NCBI GenBank assembly: GCA_003667245.1
Contig: RCNN01000592.1
Span: forward strand, 1 to 64,000
Length of the DNA stretch: 64,000 bases
Direction of reading: 5' to 3'
Origin: Heterostelium multicystogenum
Taxonomy: Eukaryota > Evosea > Eumycetozoa > Acytosteliales > Acytosteliaceae
The notes under the pieces were generated by a model. The model searched no databases. It was not told where the DNA came from and saw only the letters and a program-made list of their open reading frames with translations. The position numbers were made by a program, and so were the translations under genes. Shown piece after piece: positions 53,239 to 64,000 of this stretch (its first letter is position 1; each line of letters opens with the position of its first letter).

Positions 53239-53327
53239 TGTGGGAGCGGGCTTGCTCGCGAATGCGGTGTGTCAGTGAATGCATCTTTGCCTGACCCACT
53301 GCATTCGCGAGCAAGCCCGCTCCCACA
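53239..53327. repeat. REPIN palindrome
   Basis: Standard arms (TGTGGGAGCGGGCTTGCTCGCGA and inverse) in the ureD-ureA gap of the urea operon. Confidence 0.85.
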
Positions 53328-53337
53328 TTTTTAATCT

Positions 53338-54178
53338 TCATGTGCTCCAGATTCTCGGTGATACAGCCTCGCGGCCCAGCACGGCCGGGCGCAGCAGGCG
53401 CCACAGTGCGATCAGCCAGGCTCGCGCGAGCAGCGCTTCACTGGCCAGGCAGCGGGCCACCAGCAGGCCGGGCAATTGGGTCAGGTCGCCGCGTACCGCG
53501 TGGGGCAGGGAGCGACATTGTTCGAGCAGTTCAGGGTCGATTTCGCCGGTCACCAGCAAGGTCGCAAACACCGGTTGCCCGTCCAGCCCGATGGGTGAGT
53601 CGAGCAAACCGTCGGCGCCCACAATGCGCTGGCGCTCATGCCAAATCAACTGGCCGTCGCGGCGGATATCCAGGTGCGACTGGAAGTGCCCGAGGTCGAA
53701 AAGCTCGCCGCTGGCGGGGCGCCCGAGGGCGACCACGTCCCAGTAAAACAGCCGGGCATCGCCTTGCAGGTCGATGCGGGTGGTGAGTTCGGCCTGGGCG
53801 GCGCTGAACACGATGGTCTCCTGCGGCAGCCATTCCAGCGTCGCGCCCGCCTCAATCGTCAGCTCCAGTTTCTGATACGCCGGCCCGCCGGCGCGGGTAC
53901 CACTTGGCCGCGCCGGGGCTGGTCAGTTGCGCCCAGGCACCTTCGGCGACATGGGCGCTGATATCGAGACGATCACCGCCGGCAATCCCGCCCGGCGGGT
54001 GCACGATGATGTGCTGGCACACCTCGGGGCCTTCGGCGTACAGATGCTTTTGCACCCGCAGCGGGCCGAGGTGGCGGCGCATCACCGGGCGCGTGGTGTC
54101 GCCGAAACGCGCGTAGCCGAGTTCCAGCTCGGCGTGCCAGCTGGGGGTGAACAGCGCGGTGGGGGCAGGTAGGGTCAT
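53338..54178 (-). CDS. ureD: Urease accessory protein UreD (frame broken once)
   Basis: About 280 residues. [14 protein letters not shown] and the segments [10 protein letters not shown] and [12 protein letters not shown] are the UreD/UreH core. UreD binds apo-urease and opens the way for nickel with UreF and UreG, whose genes lie 30 kb away. An extra C near 53895 breaks the frame directly after KWYR. It follows urtE after 30 bases. Confidence 0.93.
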
Positions 54179-54208
54179 GGTCAGTGCTTATCGTTAGGAC
54201 GCTACAGA

Positions 54209-54907
54209 TTAGATCGTAACGAGCCCGCGCACACCCTCGCTTTCCATATTTTCTCCACGCCCCTGCTGGACGATTTCGCCCCGGGACATCACCAGGTACT
54301 GGTCGGCCAGTTCCGCGGCAAAATCATAGAACTGCTCCACCAGCAGAATCGCCATGTCGCCGCGTGCCGCGAGCTTTTTGATCACCGCGCCGATCTCCTT
54401 GATCACCGACGGCTGGATGCCTTCGGTGGGTTCATCGAGGATCAACAGGCGCGGGCGGCTGGCCAGGGCCCGACCGATAGCCAGCTGCTGTTGCTGGCCG
54501 CCGGACAAGTCACCACCCCGGCGTTGCTTCATTTGCAGCAGCACCGGGAACAGCTCGTAGATGAAGGCGGGCACTTCCTTGGCTTCGGAGCCGGGGAAGC
54601 GTGACAGGCCCATCAGCAGGTTTTCTTCCACTGTCAGGCGGCCAAAAATCTCCCGGCCCTGGGGCACGTAAGCGATACCGGCGTGCACCCGCTGGTGCGG
54701 CTTGAAGCCGGTAATGGCGCGGCCTTCCCAGTTCACCGCACCTTCCTTGGCCGGCAGCAAACCCATCAGGCACCTGAGCAGGGTAGTCTTGCCCACGCCG
54801 TTGCGGCCCAGCAGGCAGGTGACTTCGCCGACTTTTACCTCAAAGGAAAGCCCGCGCAGGATGTGGCTACCGCCGTAGTACTGGTGCAGCTTGTCGACTT
54901 GCAGCAT
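54209..54907 (-). CDS. urtE: Urea ABC transporter ATPase UrtE
   Basis: 232 residues, intact. Walker A GRNGVGKTT, signature LSGGQQQQLAIGRA and Walker B LLILDEPTEGIQP; the last is the distinguishing UrtE form. Partner of UrtD on the inner face of the membrane. Confidence 0.95.
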   Translation of the reverse strand: MLQVDKLHQYYGGSHILRGLSFEVKVGEVTCLLGRNGVGKTTLLRCLMGLLPAKEGAVNWEGRAITGFKPHQRVHAGIAYVPQGREIFGRLTVEENLLMGLSRFPGSEAKEVPAFIYELFPVLLQMKQRRGGDLSGGQQQQLAIGRALASRPRLLILDEPTEGIQPSVIKEIGAVIKKLAARGDMAILLVEQFYDFAAELADQYLVMSRGEIVQQGRGENMESEGVRGLVTI

Positions 54908-54924
54908 GTTCAGTTCCCCTTAAT

Positions 54925-55030
54925 GATCGTTCCCACGCTCTGCGTGGGAATGCCGCAATGGACGCTCCGCGTCCGCCGTGTGACGCAGAGCGTCACCGGA
55001 TGCATTCCCACGCGGAGCGTGGGAACGATC
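54925..55030. repeat. CACGC/GCGTG extragenic palindrome, full copy
   Basis: Same structure as the element between ureB and ureC (outer GATCGTTCCCACGCTCTGCG and inverse). It fills the urtD-urtE gap. Confidence 0.85.
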
Positions 55031-55034
55031 AGGT

Positions 55035-55895
55035 TCAGCGACCGAGGTAAACCTCGATCACCCGCTCATTTTCCTGCACCTGTTCCAGCGACCCTTCGGC
55101 CAGCACGCTGCCCTGGTGCAACACCGTCACGTGGTCGGCAATCGAGCCGACAAAGCCCATGTCGTGTTCCACCACCATCAGCGAATGCTTGCCCGCCAGG
55201 CGCTTGAACAGCTCGGCGGTGAACTCGGTTTCGGCATCGGTCATGCCCGCCACCGGTTCATCCAGCAGCAACAGTTGCGGGTCCTGCATCAGCAACATGC
55301 CGATTTCCAGGAACTGTTTCTGGCCGTGGGACAGCAAGCCGGCCGGGCGATTGACTGAAGCGGTGAGGCGGATGGTGTCGAGCACTTCGCTGATGCGGTC
55401 TTTCTGCTCACCACTCAAGCGCGCCCGCAGGCTGGCCCACACCGACTTGTCGGTCTTTTGCGCCAGCTCGAGGTTTTCGAACACGCTGAGGGCTTCGAAT
55501 ACCGTGGGCTTCTGGAACTTGCGACCGATGCCGGCCTGGGCGATCTGCACTTCGCTCATGCTCGTCAGGTCGAGGGTTTCGCCGAACCAGGCCTTGCCGT
55601 GGCTGGGCCGGGTCTTGCCGGTGATCACGTCCATCAGCGTGGTTTTGCCCGCGCCGTTGGGGCCGATGATGCAGCGCAATTCGCCGACGCCGATGTACAG
55701 GTTCAAGTCGTTCAATGCCTTGAAACCGTCGAAGCTGACGCTGATGTCTTCCAGGGTCAGGATCGTGCCGTGGCGGGTGTTCAGGCCTTTGCCCGCCGCC
55801 TGGCCGAGGCCGATGGCATCGCGGGCGCTGCCCTGGTCTTTGTTCGGTTCAAGAATGGGCTCGAGCATGAATTCCGCCGTCGCTGTAATTCTCAT
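55035..55895 (-). CDS. urtD: Urea ABC transporter ATPase UrtD
   Basis: 286 residues, intact. Walker A GPNGAGKTT, a signature region reading LLSHGQKQFLEIGM in place of LSGGQ, Walker B LLLLDEPVAGM and H-loop VVEHDMGFV; LSHGQ is normal for UrtD. The first 50 residues are an unconserved extension. Start overlaps urtC by ATGA. Confidence 0.94.
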   Translation of the reverse strand: MRITATAEFMLEPILEPNKDQGSARDAIGLGQAAGKGLNTRHGTILTLEDISVSFDGFKALNDLNLYIGVGELRCIIGPNGAGKTTLMDVITGKTRPSHGKAWFGETLDLTSMSEVQIAQAGIGRKFQKPTVFEALSVFENLELAQKTDKSVWASLRARLSGEQKDRISEVLDTIRLTASVNRPAGLLSHGQKQFLEIGMLLMQDPQLLLLDEPVAGMTDAETEFTAELFKRLAGKHSLMVVEHDMGFVGSIADHVTVLHQGSVLAEGSLEQVQENERVIEVYLGR

Positions 55896-56970
55896 TGGTC
55901 GCCCCTTTTCTTCAGCAGGCCAATCACACCCTTGGGCAAATACAGGGTGACGATAATGAACAGTGCACCGAGGAAGAACAGCCAATACTCAGGAAACGCC
56001 ACGGTGAACCAGCTCTTCATGCCGTTGACCACACCGGCGCCCAGCAGCGGGCCGATCAAGGTTCCACGCCCGCCGAGGGCCACCCACACAGCGGCCTCGA
56101 TGGAGTTGGTCGGCGACATTTCGCTGGGGTTGATGATGCCCACTTGCGGCACATACAACGCGCCCGCCAAACCACACAGCACCGCGCTCAACACCCACAC
56201 GAACAGCTTGAAGCCACGCGGGTCGTAGCCGCAGAACATCAGGCGATTTTCCGCATCCCGCAGCGCTGTCAGTACCCGGCCGAACTTGCTCTGGGCCAGG
56301 CGCCAGCCGATGAACAGGCTCGCCACCAACAACACCACGGTGGCCACAAACAGCGCCGCTCGCGTGCCCGGCTCGGTGATGCCAAACCCGAGGATGCTGC
56401 GGAAATTGGTAAAGCCGTTATTGCCGCCAAACCCGGTCTCGTTGCGGAAGAACAACAGCATCCCGGCGAAGGTCAGGGCCTGGGTCATGATCGAGAAGTA
56501 CACGCCCTTGATCCGTGAGCGGAAGGCGAAGAACCCGAACACCAGTGCCAGCAATCCCGGTGCCAACACCACCAGGCACATCGCCCAGAGGAAGTGGCTG
56601 GTGCCGGTCCAGTACCACGGCAACTCGGTCCACGACAAAAAGGTCATGAACGCCGGCAGCTCATCGCCGGACGCCTGGCGCATCAGGTACATGCCCATGG
56701 CATAACCGCCCAGCGCAAAGAACAGGCCGTGCCGAGGGACAACATCCCGGCATAACCCCACACCAGATCCAGCGCCAGGGCGACGATGGCGTAGCACAGA
56801 ATCTTGCCCACCAACGTCAGGGTATAGGCGGAAACGTGCAGCGGATTTTCCGGTGACAACAGCGAGAACAACGGCAGCGCCAGCAGCAGGATCAGCACCA
56901 CTGCACCGACCGCGACGGTCACCTTGGGGCCGGCCTTTTGCGCGGCCGTAAGCATCAATGGTTGGTTCAT
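55892..56970 (-). CDS. urtC: Urea ABC transporter permease UrtC (frame broken once)
   Basis: About 359 residues, LivM-like, with about ten hydrophobic helices; [20 protein letters not shown] and [18 protein letters not shown] are key segments. One C is lost near 56735. Stop and start are shared with urtD and urtB respectively. Confidence 0.93.
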
Positions 56971-58473
56971 CAGTCGATCACCCGTCCTTTCAGTGCGAAG
57001 AGTCCTTGCGGGCGTTTCTGGATGAACAGAATGATCAGCGCGAGGATCAGGATCTTGCCGAGTACGGCACCGATCTGCGGTTCGAGAATCTTGTTGGCTA
57101 TCCCCAGGCCGAAGGCGGCCATGACGCTACCGGCCAACTGGCCGACGCCGCCGAGTACCACCACCAGGAACGAGTCGATGATGTAGCTCTGGCCGAGGTC
57201 CGGGCCGACGTTGCCGATCTGGCTCAGGGCCACGCCACCGAGGCCCGCTATGCCGGAGCCGAGGCCAAAGGCGAGCATGTCCACGCGTCCGGTGGGCACG
57301 CCGCAGCAGGCGGCCATGTTGCGGTTCTGGGTGACGGCCCGCACGTTGAGGCCCAGGCGCGTCTTGTTCAGCAGCAGCCAAGTCAGCACCACCACAAACA
57401 GCGCGAAAGCGATGATCACGATGCGGTTGTACGGCAGCACGAGGTTGGGCAGCACCTGGATCCCGCCGGACAGCCACTCCGGGTTGGCCACTTCTACGTT
57501 CTGCGCGCCGAACACCAGGCGCACCAGCTGGATCAGCATCAGGCTGATGCCCCAGGTGGCGAGCAGGGTTTCCAGCGGGCGGCCGTAGAGGTGACGAATC
57601 ACCGTGCGCTCCAGGGCCATGCCGATGGCGGCGGTGACAAAGAACGCCACCGGCAGCGCGATCAGCGGGTAGAACTCGATGGCCTGGGGCACGTAGCGCT
57701 GCATCAGCAACTGCACCACATAGGTGGAGTAGGCGCCGAGCATCAGCATCTCGCCGTGGGCCATGTTGATCACCCCGAGCAGGCCGAAGGTGATCGCCAG
57801 GCCGAGCGCCGCCAGCAGCAGGATCGAGCCCAGGGACATGCCGCTGAAGGCCTGGCCGAGAATCTCGCCCACCATCAGTTTGCGTTTGACCTGGGCCAGG
57901 CTGGTCTCGGCGGCGGTGTGCACCGTGGCGTCGGCTTCGACGCCGGGGGCGAGCAAGGCTTCCAGGCGAGTGCGGGCCAGCGGGTCGCCGGTGCCGCCGA
58001 GCAAGCGCACGGCGGCCAGGCGCACGGCCGGGTCGGGATCTACCAGTTGCAGGTTGGCCAGGGCGAGGCTGAGGGCTGTGTGCACGTCGTCGTTGGTTTC
58101 GCCGGCGAGCTGCTGGTCGAGGAATTTCAGCTGCGCAGGTTGTGCACTTTTTTTGCAGAGTCTGGGCGGCGGCAAGGCGCACCTTGGGGTCGGCAGCGAG
58201 CAATTCCTGGCTGGCTTGCACGTTGTCGATCAGGCCGCGCAGGCGGTTGTTCAGGCGTACGGTCTTGGTTTCGCCGTTGACGCTGATCTGGCCTTGTTGC
58301 AGGGCGTCCACCAGCTCGATGCGCGCCGGGTCGGGCTGGGCGGCCCAGTCCTGGAGCAGCTTGGCTTGTTGCATCGGGTTGGCGTTGATGAAGTCTTCGG
58401 CGTCGCTGGCGTGTGCGGCGAGGGGCAGCAACAGCAGGGCGGCGAGGATGAAGCGGTATAGGGCAGTGGGCAT
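56970..58473 (-). CDS. urtB: Urea ABC transporter permease UrtB (frame broken once)
   Basis: About 500 residues. A signal peptide ([20 protein letters not shown]) and a periplasmic extension of about 190 residues with HEAT-like repeats ([23 protein letters not shown]) precede the LivH-like permease ([20 protein letters not shown]). This extension is usual in proteobacterial UrtB. An extra A in a seven-A run near 58147 breaks the frame. Confidence 0.93.
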
Positions 58474-58502
58474 ACAAAAATGTCCTGATCATGCACGGAC
58501 AA

Positions 58503-58590
58503 TGTGGGAGCGGGCTTGCTCGCGAAAGCGCTGGCTCAGTTTCGGATGCGTCGACTGACACACCGCTTCGCGAGCAAGCCCGCTCCCACA
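58503..58590. repeat. REPIN palindrome
   Basis: Standard arms between urtA and urtB, where it may stabilise the abundant urtA message. Confidence 0.85.
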
Positions 58591-58607
58591 TTTAGACCGA
58601 GTCGGTC

Positions 58608-59873
58608 TTAGTTGCTCTTGACGGCGTAATCCGGCTTCTTGTCATTCCCCGGAATGTACGGGCTCCACGGCTGGGCACGAATCGGCTCCTGGGTCTGCCA
58701 CACCACCGAGAAACTGCCCGTCAGACTGGATCTCGCCGATCATCACCGGCTTGTGCAGGTGGTGGTTGGTCTTGTCCATGGTCAGGGTGAAGCCGGACGG
58801 CGCGGCAAAGGTCTGCCCGGCCATGGCTTCACGCACTTTGTCGACGTCGGTGGACTTGGCTTTCTCCACCGCCTGCGCCACATGTGGATGCCCACGTAGG
58901 TGGCTTCCATCGGGTCGTTGGTCACGGCTTTGTCCGCGCCCGGCAGGTTGTGGGCCTTGGCGTAGGCTTTCCAGTCTGCGACGAATTTCTTGTTCACCGG
59001 GTTCTCCACCGACTGGAAGTAGTTCCAGGCGGCGAGGTTGCCCACCAGCGGCTTGGTGTCGATGCCGCGCAGCTCTTCTTCACCCACGGAGAAGGCGACG
59101 ACCGGTACGTCGGTAGCCTTCAGGCCCTGGTTGGCCAGCTCTTTGTAGAACGGCACGTTGGAGTCGCCGTTCACGGTGGAGATCACTGCGGTCTTGCCAC
59201 CGGCGGAGAATTTTTTGATGTTGGCCACGATGGTCTGGTAATCGCTGTGGCCGAACGGGGTGTAGACCTCTTCGATGTCTTTATCCGCTACGCCTTTGGA
59301 GTGCAGGAACGAACGCAGAATCTTGTTGGTGGTGCGCGGGTACACGTAGTCGGTGCCCAGCAGGAAGAAGCGCTTGGCGCCGCCGCCTTCTTCGCTCATC
59401 AGGTATTCCACCGCCGGGATCGCCTGCTGGTTCGGCGCCGCACCGGTATAGAACACGTTCGGCGACATCTCTTCGCCTTCGTATTGCACCGGGTAGAACA
59501 GCAGGCCGTTGAGTTCTTCGAACACCGGCAATACCGATTTGCGCGACACCGAGGTCCAGCAACCGAACACCACGGCGACCTTGTCCTGGGTCAGCAACTG
59601 GCGGCCCTTTTCAGCGAACAGCGGCCAGTTGGAAGCCGGGTCCACCACTACCGGTTCGAGCATCTTGCCGTTCACGCCGCCCTTGGCGTTGATCTCGTCG
59701 ATGGTCATCAGCGCCATGTCTTTGAGCGAGGTCTCGGAGATCGCCATGGTCCCGGACAGCGAGTGCAGGATGCCGACCTTGATGGTCTCGGCGGCCTGTA
59801 CCGTCCAGGTCATGCCCATCGCGGCGATGGATGCCGACAGTGTGAAAGCCTTGATCAAGCTGCGACGCTTCAT
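58608..59873 (-). CDS. urtA: Urea ABC transporter substrate-binding protein UrtA (frame broken twice)
   Basis: About 421 residues. The signal peptide MKRRSLIKAFTLSASIAAMG has a twin-arginine-like RRSLIK motif, so Tat export is possible. The mature protein (ETIKVGILHSLSGTMAISE, VFGCWTSVSRKSVLPVFEE, FYPVQYEGEE) is typical UrtA. Breaks near 58880 and 58710; the end is the TAA at 58608-58610. GGAG precedes the ATG. First gene of the urea operon behind a sigma-54 promoter. Confidence 0.94.
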
Positions 59874-59914
59874 TGTGCAATCTCCATGACTCAATGATGT
59901 GATGAGGGAGTGAT

Positions 59915-59930
59915 TGCAAAGGCTGTGCCG
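59915..59930 (-). promoter_or_regulatory. Sigma-54 promoter of the urea operon
   Basis: Read on the minus strand, CGGCACAGCCTTTGCA fits TGGCAC-N5-TTGCA with one mismatch at the first base; GG and GC are exactly 10 bases apart. Transcription would start near 59904, about 30 bases before urtA. Confidence 0.7.
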
Positions 59931-59984
59931 GGGCGCGCAATCGTGGTGCGCGCGAGCCGTGACCGGGCTGTGGGGGTGGGCGAT

Positions 59985-60041
59985 GCACCAATGCGGCGCC
60001 AATCAACGCAGGCTGTGCGTGCAGGCGCACCCTGATGGTGC
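59985..60041. promoter_or_regulatory. NtrC-like enhancer sites upstream of urtA
   Basis: GCAC-CCTGATG-GTGC (60027-60041) is a perfect match to the NtrC half-site pair GCAC-N7-GTGC; a weaker GCAC-N7-GCGC lies at 59985-59999. They are about 130 and 90 bases upstream of the predicted start, right for NtrC acting on the sigma-54 promoter under nitrogen limitation. Confidence 0.6.
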
Positions 60042-60165
60042 CTGGCGCCCCGAGCCTTAACTATCTAATGCCTGCGTCCAGCCAAACCCTTGAAAGTGAA
60101 GCCTGCCTGGCGCCCCCGGCAACCCAGGGGCAGCGCCAGTTTTTCTTAACTTCACTCAAGTGACG

Positions 60166-63100
60166 ATGAACATGGACAGTACTCACATTCAAGACGATCA
60201 AGCGGCGAGCACGCGCAGGCCGGTTCCCCATCTGGGGCCGGCGTTCGTTACCGATCACGATGCCGCCCATTGGGCGCATCAACAGATCGGCAACCGGCGC
60301 GAGACGGTATTTGGCGGGCTGGTTTTCAAGCGTGATGACGGGATGTACCTGCCAAGCGTGCCGGTGGCCGGCACCGCCACTGCATTCGATTTCCAGAGCG
60401 ACCTGCTCAAGGTCGATGCCAACAGGAATTTCCTGGCGTACGAGGGCCACAGCGTTCACGCCCTGTACAGTTCGCGCGGCGAGGATGGCACCCGACGCTC
60501 CGCGCAGATACAGCACTGGACAGGCGCGCAGCGCCGCCTGGATCGCAGCTTTTTCCCCATCAATATCCTGCGCATCATCATCCAGGTGCGCATGCTGTGC
60601 ACCCGTTACTACCTGTCCGGGTTCTATGGCTCGCTCATCCAGTATGAAAGCAGCGGCTCTGCGACTGAGGCCAGCTTCTTGAACACGTTGATGGCGGCCA
60701 AGCCTGCGGCCGATTTCGACGACTACATCGCCTTTATCAATGAGACGGCCAGGGCCGGCTACCTGCGGGTCATCGTTGCCAACGCCGAGCTGGGCGGAAA
60801 GCCTGGCCAACTGCTGGCGCCGTGGACCCTCAATCAGACCCTGTCGCAAATCGGGCAGGACGCACTGGCGCCTCTCGCCAGCCAAGTCAGCCGCCGGTGG
60901 CAGGACGCGGTGCGATCAGTCTTGCCGCCGCTGGGGTTTGCACGGCAGGAGAGTCTCTTTGGCTACCTGTACAAAAGCGCGTCGAACCAGTACGTGGCCG
61001 AATTTCCGTCGGATGAACTCAAGGCGGTGTTTGCGCTGACCAGTGGCAAGTTGTCACTGCCAAAAGTGCACAAGGCGGGCAGTGAGTTTTTGACCTTCGG
61101 TATTTACTGCTCCCTATCACCGCAAGCGAAACCGACCGTGGCGAAAGAGTCGTGGCTGGCGGAAAACTTCTTCACGGCTTCTGCGTTGGCTGCCGTGGTG
61201 ATGATGGCGGGGACCGACGACCTGGGCTTGCACTTTTACTTGCGCGCCAACGACGGCGCGCTGCTGATGTACCACTGCACCGGCTCGCAGGCGCAGTCCC
61301 AGCTGTTCGCCAATCGCGGCGCGGATCTCGACGGACGCTTGAAGGACGCTACCTTGAGCCCTTCCGAGTTTGTCCGGCAAGTGGCTGCCGTGGGCACGCT
61401 GACGGTGGTTGAGCCCGGACGGGTATGGGACAAGGCCGGGGTGGTAGGACCGCAATGGAGGGCCTTCGCGAAAGTCCATGCGTCGCTGAGCCCTGCCTTC
61501 GTCACTGCCGATGATGTCGCACGCTACCTGCATTACAAGGTGGGTTCACCCCACGGCTCTTTTCTCCAGGCTTACATCTTCAAGCGCAGCGATGGGCTGT
61601 TTGTGGCCTCCAGGCTGTCAGACCCTGACAGGTGGCTGTCGTTGTGGGGCGGGGCATTGCCCACCGACAACGCTCTGACGCGGGTCGAGCTTGAAGGGCA
61701 CCAAATGGTTGGCGAGTTCAATCGACCTGTCTACGACCTGGCCGAGGTGCGTGCCAACTATCCTCAAAAAACCTCGCGACAGCTGGCGTTCCTGATCAGT
61801 ACACCGTCGACTCAAGCAATCGACATGACGCTGGTTTTTTCCGATCAGATCAAGGTGCTTTACACCAGCGGAACGAACGGTACGTTGATCAAATACGCTG
61901 TCAGCGGCTCTCGGGCCGAGCGTGAATTCGGCGAGTACCTGGCACAAGTTGAACGCGATGGCCAAGGTGTGGCCCGCGTACAAGGTTTTGACGGCACGCG
62001 TGAAGGGCTGATCAAAGAGCTGGTAAAACTCGGTGAGTTGACGGTGCTGCTGGCGGATGAGACCTGGTTCAACGTCCAGGGCCGAGTCCCGGCCACCTGG
62101 GAACCCGAAACGCCTTTCGCCGCCGCAGCCCCCATTGATACGCCGCTGAGCTGGGTTTTCACTGACCTGGCAACCGCCGCCCGTTATGCCCATGACCGTA
62201 TGCAGGCAACGGCGGATGGCCGGCGAGTCGGTTGCATCCTCAAGCACTCAAGTGCAGAGCAGTATGTGGTCAGCGAGCCTTGCGCACCGATACCCGCCGG
62301 CAAAACCCTTTTCGTGTTGGCGAATGTTTTTTGGCAATGCCAGCCTGCCGCCAGGCTTCGCCCTGCGTGGCTGGTACTGCCGCAGCGCACCGGACGCCAC
62401 CGGCATCGGCGCCGAACCCTGGTTGTACGAGGGCTTTATCGACACCACGGATTTTGCCCAGGGGATTGCCGCGCTGCGGATCCACCCCGAGAGCAATCTG
62501 GCCTTCTACCTCTGCACGGCGGACGGCGCTCAACTGGCCTATGACGCCTCCGGCTCGGCCGAGGAAAGCCAGCTCTACCAGGTGCTGCCCGATGGCCGGG
62601 TGACGGACAACGGGCTGGGGGATGAACTGTGGGCCGCCACCGTGACGCCCCACGAGATGATCCAAAAGGTCGCCGCCGCCGGGGCGCTGTCGGTGTTGCA
62701 ACCGGGCACGTTGTGGGATGTGGCGGGGCTGGTCGCCGACACCTGGCGACCTTACGCCCTGGCACCCCGCCCGCAACTGAGCCGCGGGTTTCTCCAGGTA
62801 GAAGACGCGGCACGCTACGCCCACGGGCAAATCGGCAGCTGGCGTGAGGGCGAATACTGCGGCTATATCCTGCAGCGCCCGGACGGTCTCTACGTGGCCA
62901 CTGAGCCATTGCCGGCCAGCGACGCCGGGCGCTTTGCCCTGGGCGTTGTCTACCCCCAGGACGTCAAGGGCCGCTCACTGCTCCCGCCCGGTCACATGCT
63001 GAAGGCCGTGTACGGTTCCAGCCGCGGGGTTTCGTTGCTGGAACCCGAGCGCCTGCAGCGCCCGGGCTGGTCGCGGGACGATGCCTGCCTGGAGGCGCAG

Positions 63101-64000
63101 ATGTTCAGCGCCCTGGACGTGCACACGCTGATCCGCAATCGCCAACAGGTGTCCGTGGCCTACCTGTCGGGCGCCGAAGATTGTTTGCTGGCGTATGACC
63201 TGATCGACTCTGCCGCCCAGGCGAACCTGTTTCAAGGCGCTCGACCCCTTGCCCATCGCAGCCCAACGGCCCTCAACCTGGCCAGCGGCACGCTGACGGC
63301 GCGGGAGTGGATCAGCCAGGTGGCGGCGGCCGGCAGCGTGCGGGTGGTGCAGGCCAACCCGTTGTGGGGCGCGCCGGGGCTGATCGCCGAACACTGGCGG
63401 CCACGCCTGCCGATACCCCGGCGCGAACGTCCGGAGCAGATTGCCTATGGCCCGGTCTGCGCCAGTGCCGCTGACGCGGCTCGGGCACTGCACACGCGCC
63501 TGGACCATGAAGCACCGACGCAAACCGGTTTCGGTTTCATGCTCAAGCATCGCGATCAGGACGCCTTTGTCTGCTCCGAGCTTGTACCCGCCTGGGATAG
63601 GGCCGGGCTGTTCGCCTTGAGCGCCGTGTTTGCCGTGGATGACGAAGGCGAGTTCATTTACCCCGCGGGTTATCAACTGCACGCCTTGGTTTACCGGCGC
63701 AACTGGATGCCACAGGGGCTGACCACCGCCGAACACTGGCTGGCGCAGCATTTTTTTATTTCGGCCGGGGATCTGGCCAGTGCCACCGTCGAGGCCAAGC
63801 GCCAACGGGAGACAGGCGCACTGACGGGCTTGCCGTGTTTATCTCGACACTGGACCAGGCGCTGCTGCAGGTACAAACGCCGGTGGCATCGACGCTGTTC
63901 AACCCGGTCCGCCAGCCCGTCGGGGGTCTATGAAGACGTGCAGACCTTGATGGCCAGCGGGCAGCTCTCGGCGGTCGGGTTTGTCAACGAAGTGGCGAAG
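60166..64000 (+). CDS. Giant tandem-repeat protein, DUF4329-like units, incomplete
   Basis: More than 1,270 residues, cut by the window end. It consists of at least six units of about 210 residues starting near 60,241, 60,890, 61,495, 62,150, 62,787 and 63,455. Each has a helix like DAARYAHxxIG, then GGxIFKRxDGxYVAxxP resembling DUF4329, a middle HALY or LLAYD strand, and an end like VAAAGxLxVVxPxxxWxxxGxV. No signal peptide, membrane helix or catalytic motif is seen. Frames shift near 62,330 and 63,825. ATGs at 60166 and 60172 and a GTG at 60160 are all possible starts; none has a clear ribosome site. It diverges from urtA. Function unknown. Confidence 0.6.

Noticed and set aside
59982..60002. 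TGGCGCCGCATTGGTGCA on the minus strand as an alternative urtA promoter
   Set aside because: The GG-to-GC spacing is wrong for sigma-54; the element at 59915-59930 fits far better, and this stretch is better read as a weak NtrC site.

Overview
The window looks like chromosome of a fluorescent Pseudomonas (P. fluorescens group). The coding DNA is dense and GC-rich. It carries many copies of the short palindromic element typical of these genomes (arms like GTGGGAGCGGGCTTGCTCGCGA). The gene order, recalled from memory and not checked, parallels the P. aeruginosa region running from azurin through nadE/pncB, a branched-chain amino acid ABC transporter and ureEFG to the urease/urea-transport operon. 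No rRNA, tRNA, CRISPR array, prophage or insertion sequence was seen.

Layout. 1-4.75 kb: a predicted peptide-forming cluster (DUF2126 transglutaminase-like protein, circularly permuted ATP-grasp/alpha-E fusion, second transglutaminase). 4.8-8.6 kb: small conserved protein, LOG-family hydrolase, azurin with an Anr-type box, and pncB-nadE for NAD salvage. 8.8-12.8 kb: LysR regulator with amaB and amaA for L-lysine/pipecolate breakdown. 13.1-18.35 kb: livKHMGF, with a consensus sigma-54 promoter preceded by four evenly spaced GGTTGCA repeats. 19.2-22.2 kb: SDR, cation efflux protein, AGE-family epimerase. 22.3-24.8 kb: urease accessory genes ureE-ureF-ureG-hupE. 25-36.8 kb: a mixed set (NlpC/P60, TetR, repeat protein, AsmA, ferritin-like, LysR/azoreductase/SMR, EamA, AraC, PsiF, AI-2E-type permease, Hsp70). 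37-38.3 kb: cbpA-cbpM. 38.3-49.7 kb: two very large divergent LRR proteins with NEL-type E3 ubiquitin ligase ends. 49.7-59.9 kb: one long leftward operon urtABCDE-ureDA-(two GNATs)-ureBC. 60.2 kb to the end: an incomplete giant protein made of at least six repeats of about 210 residues.

How the genes fit together. The strongest theme is nitrogen. Urea is imported by UrtABCDE, hydrolysed by UreABC and matured by UreDEFG plus a HupE/UreJ nickel permease. The urtA promoter has a -24/-12 sigma-54 element with NtrC-like sites upstream. The liv operon also has a sigma-54 promoter, and ama supplies lysine-derived carbon and nitrogen. Extragenic palindromes sit in four gaps of the urea operon.

Sequence quality. 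Roughly half of the conserved genes, including nadE, ureF and ureG, are broken by single-base gains or losses, mostly in homopolymer runs, and their codons resume in another frame. This is read as base-calling error, not decay. Such genes are listed as one CDS across the break, with break positions given.
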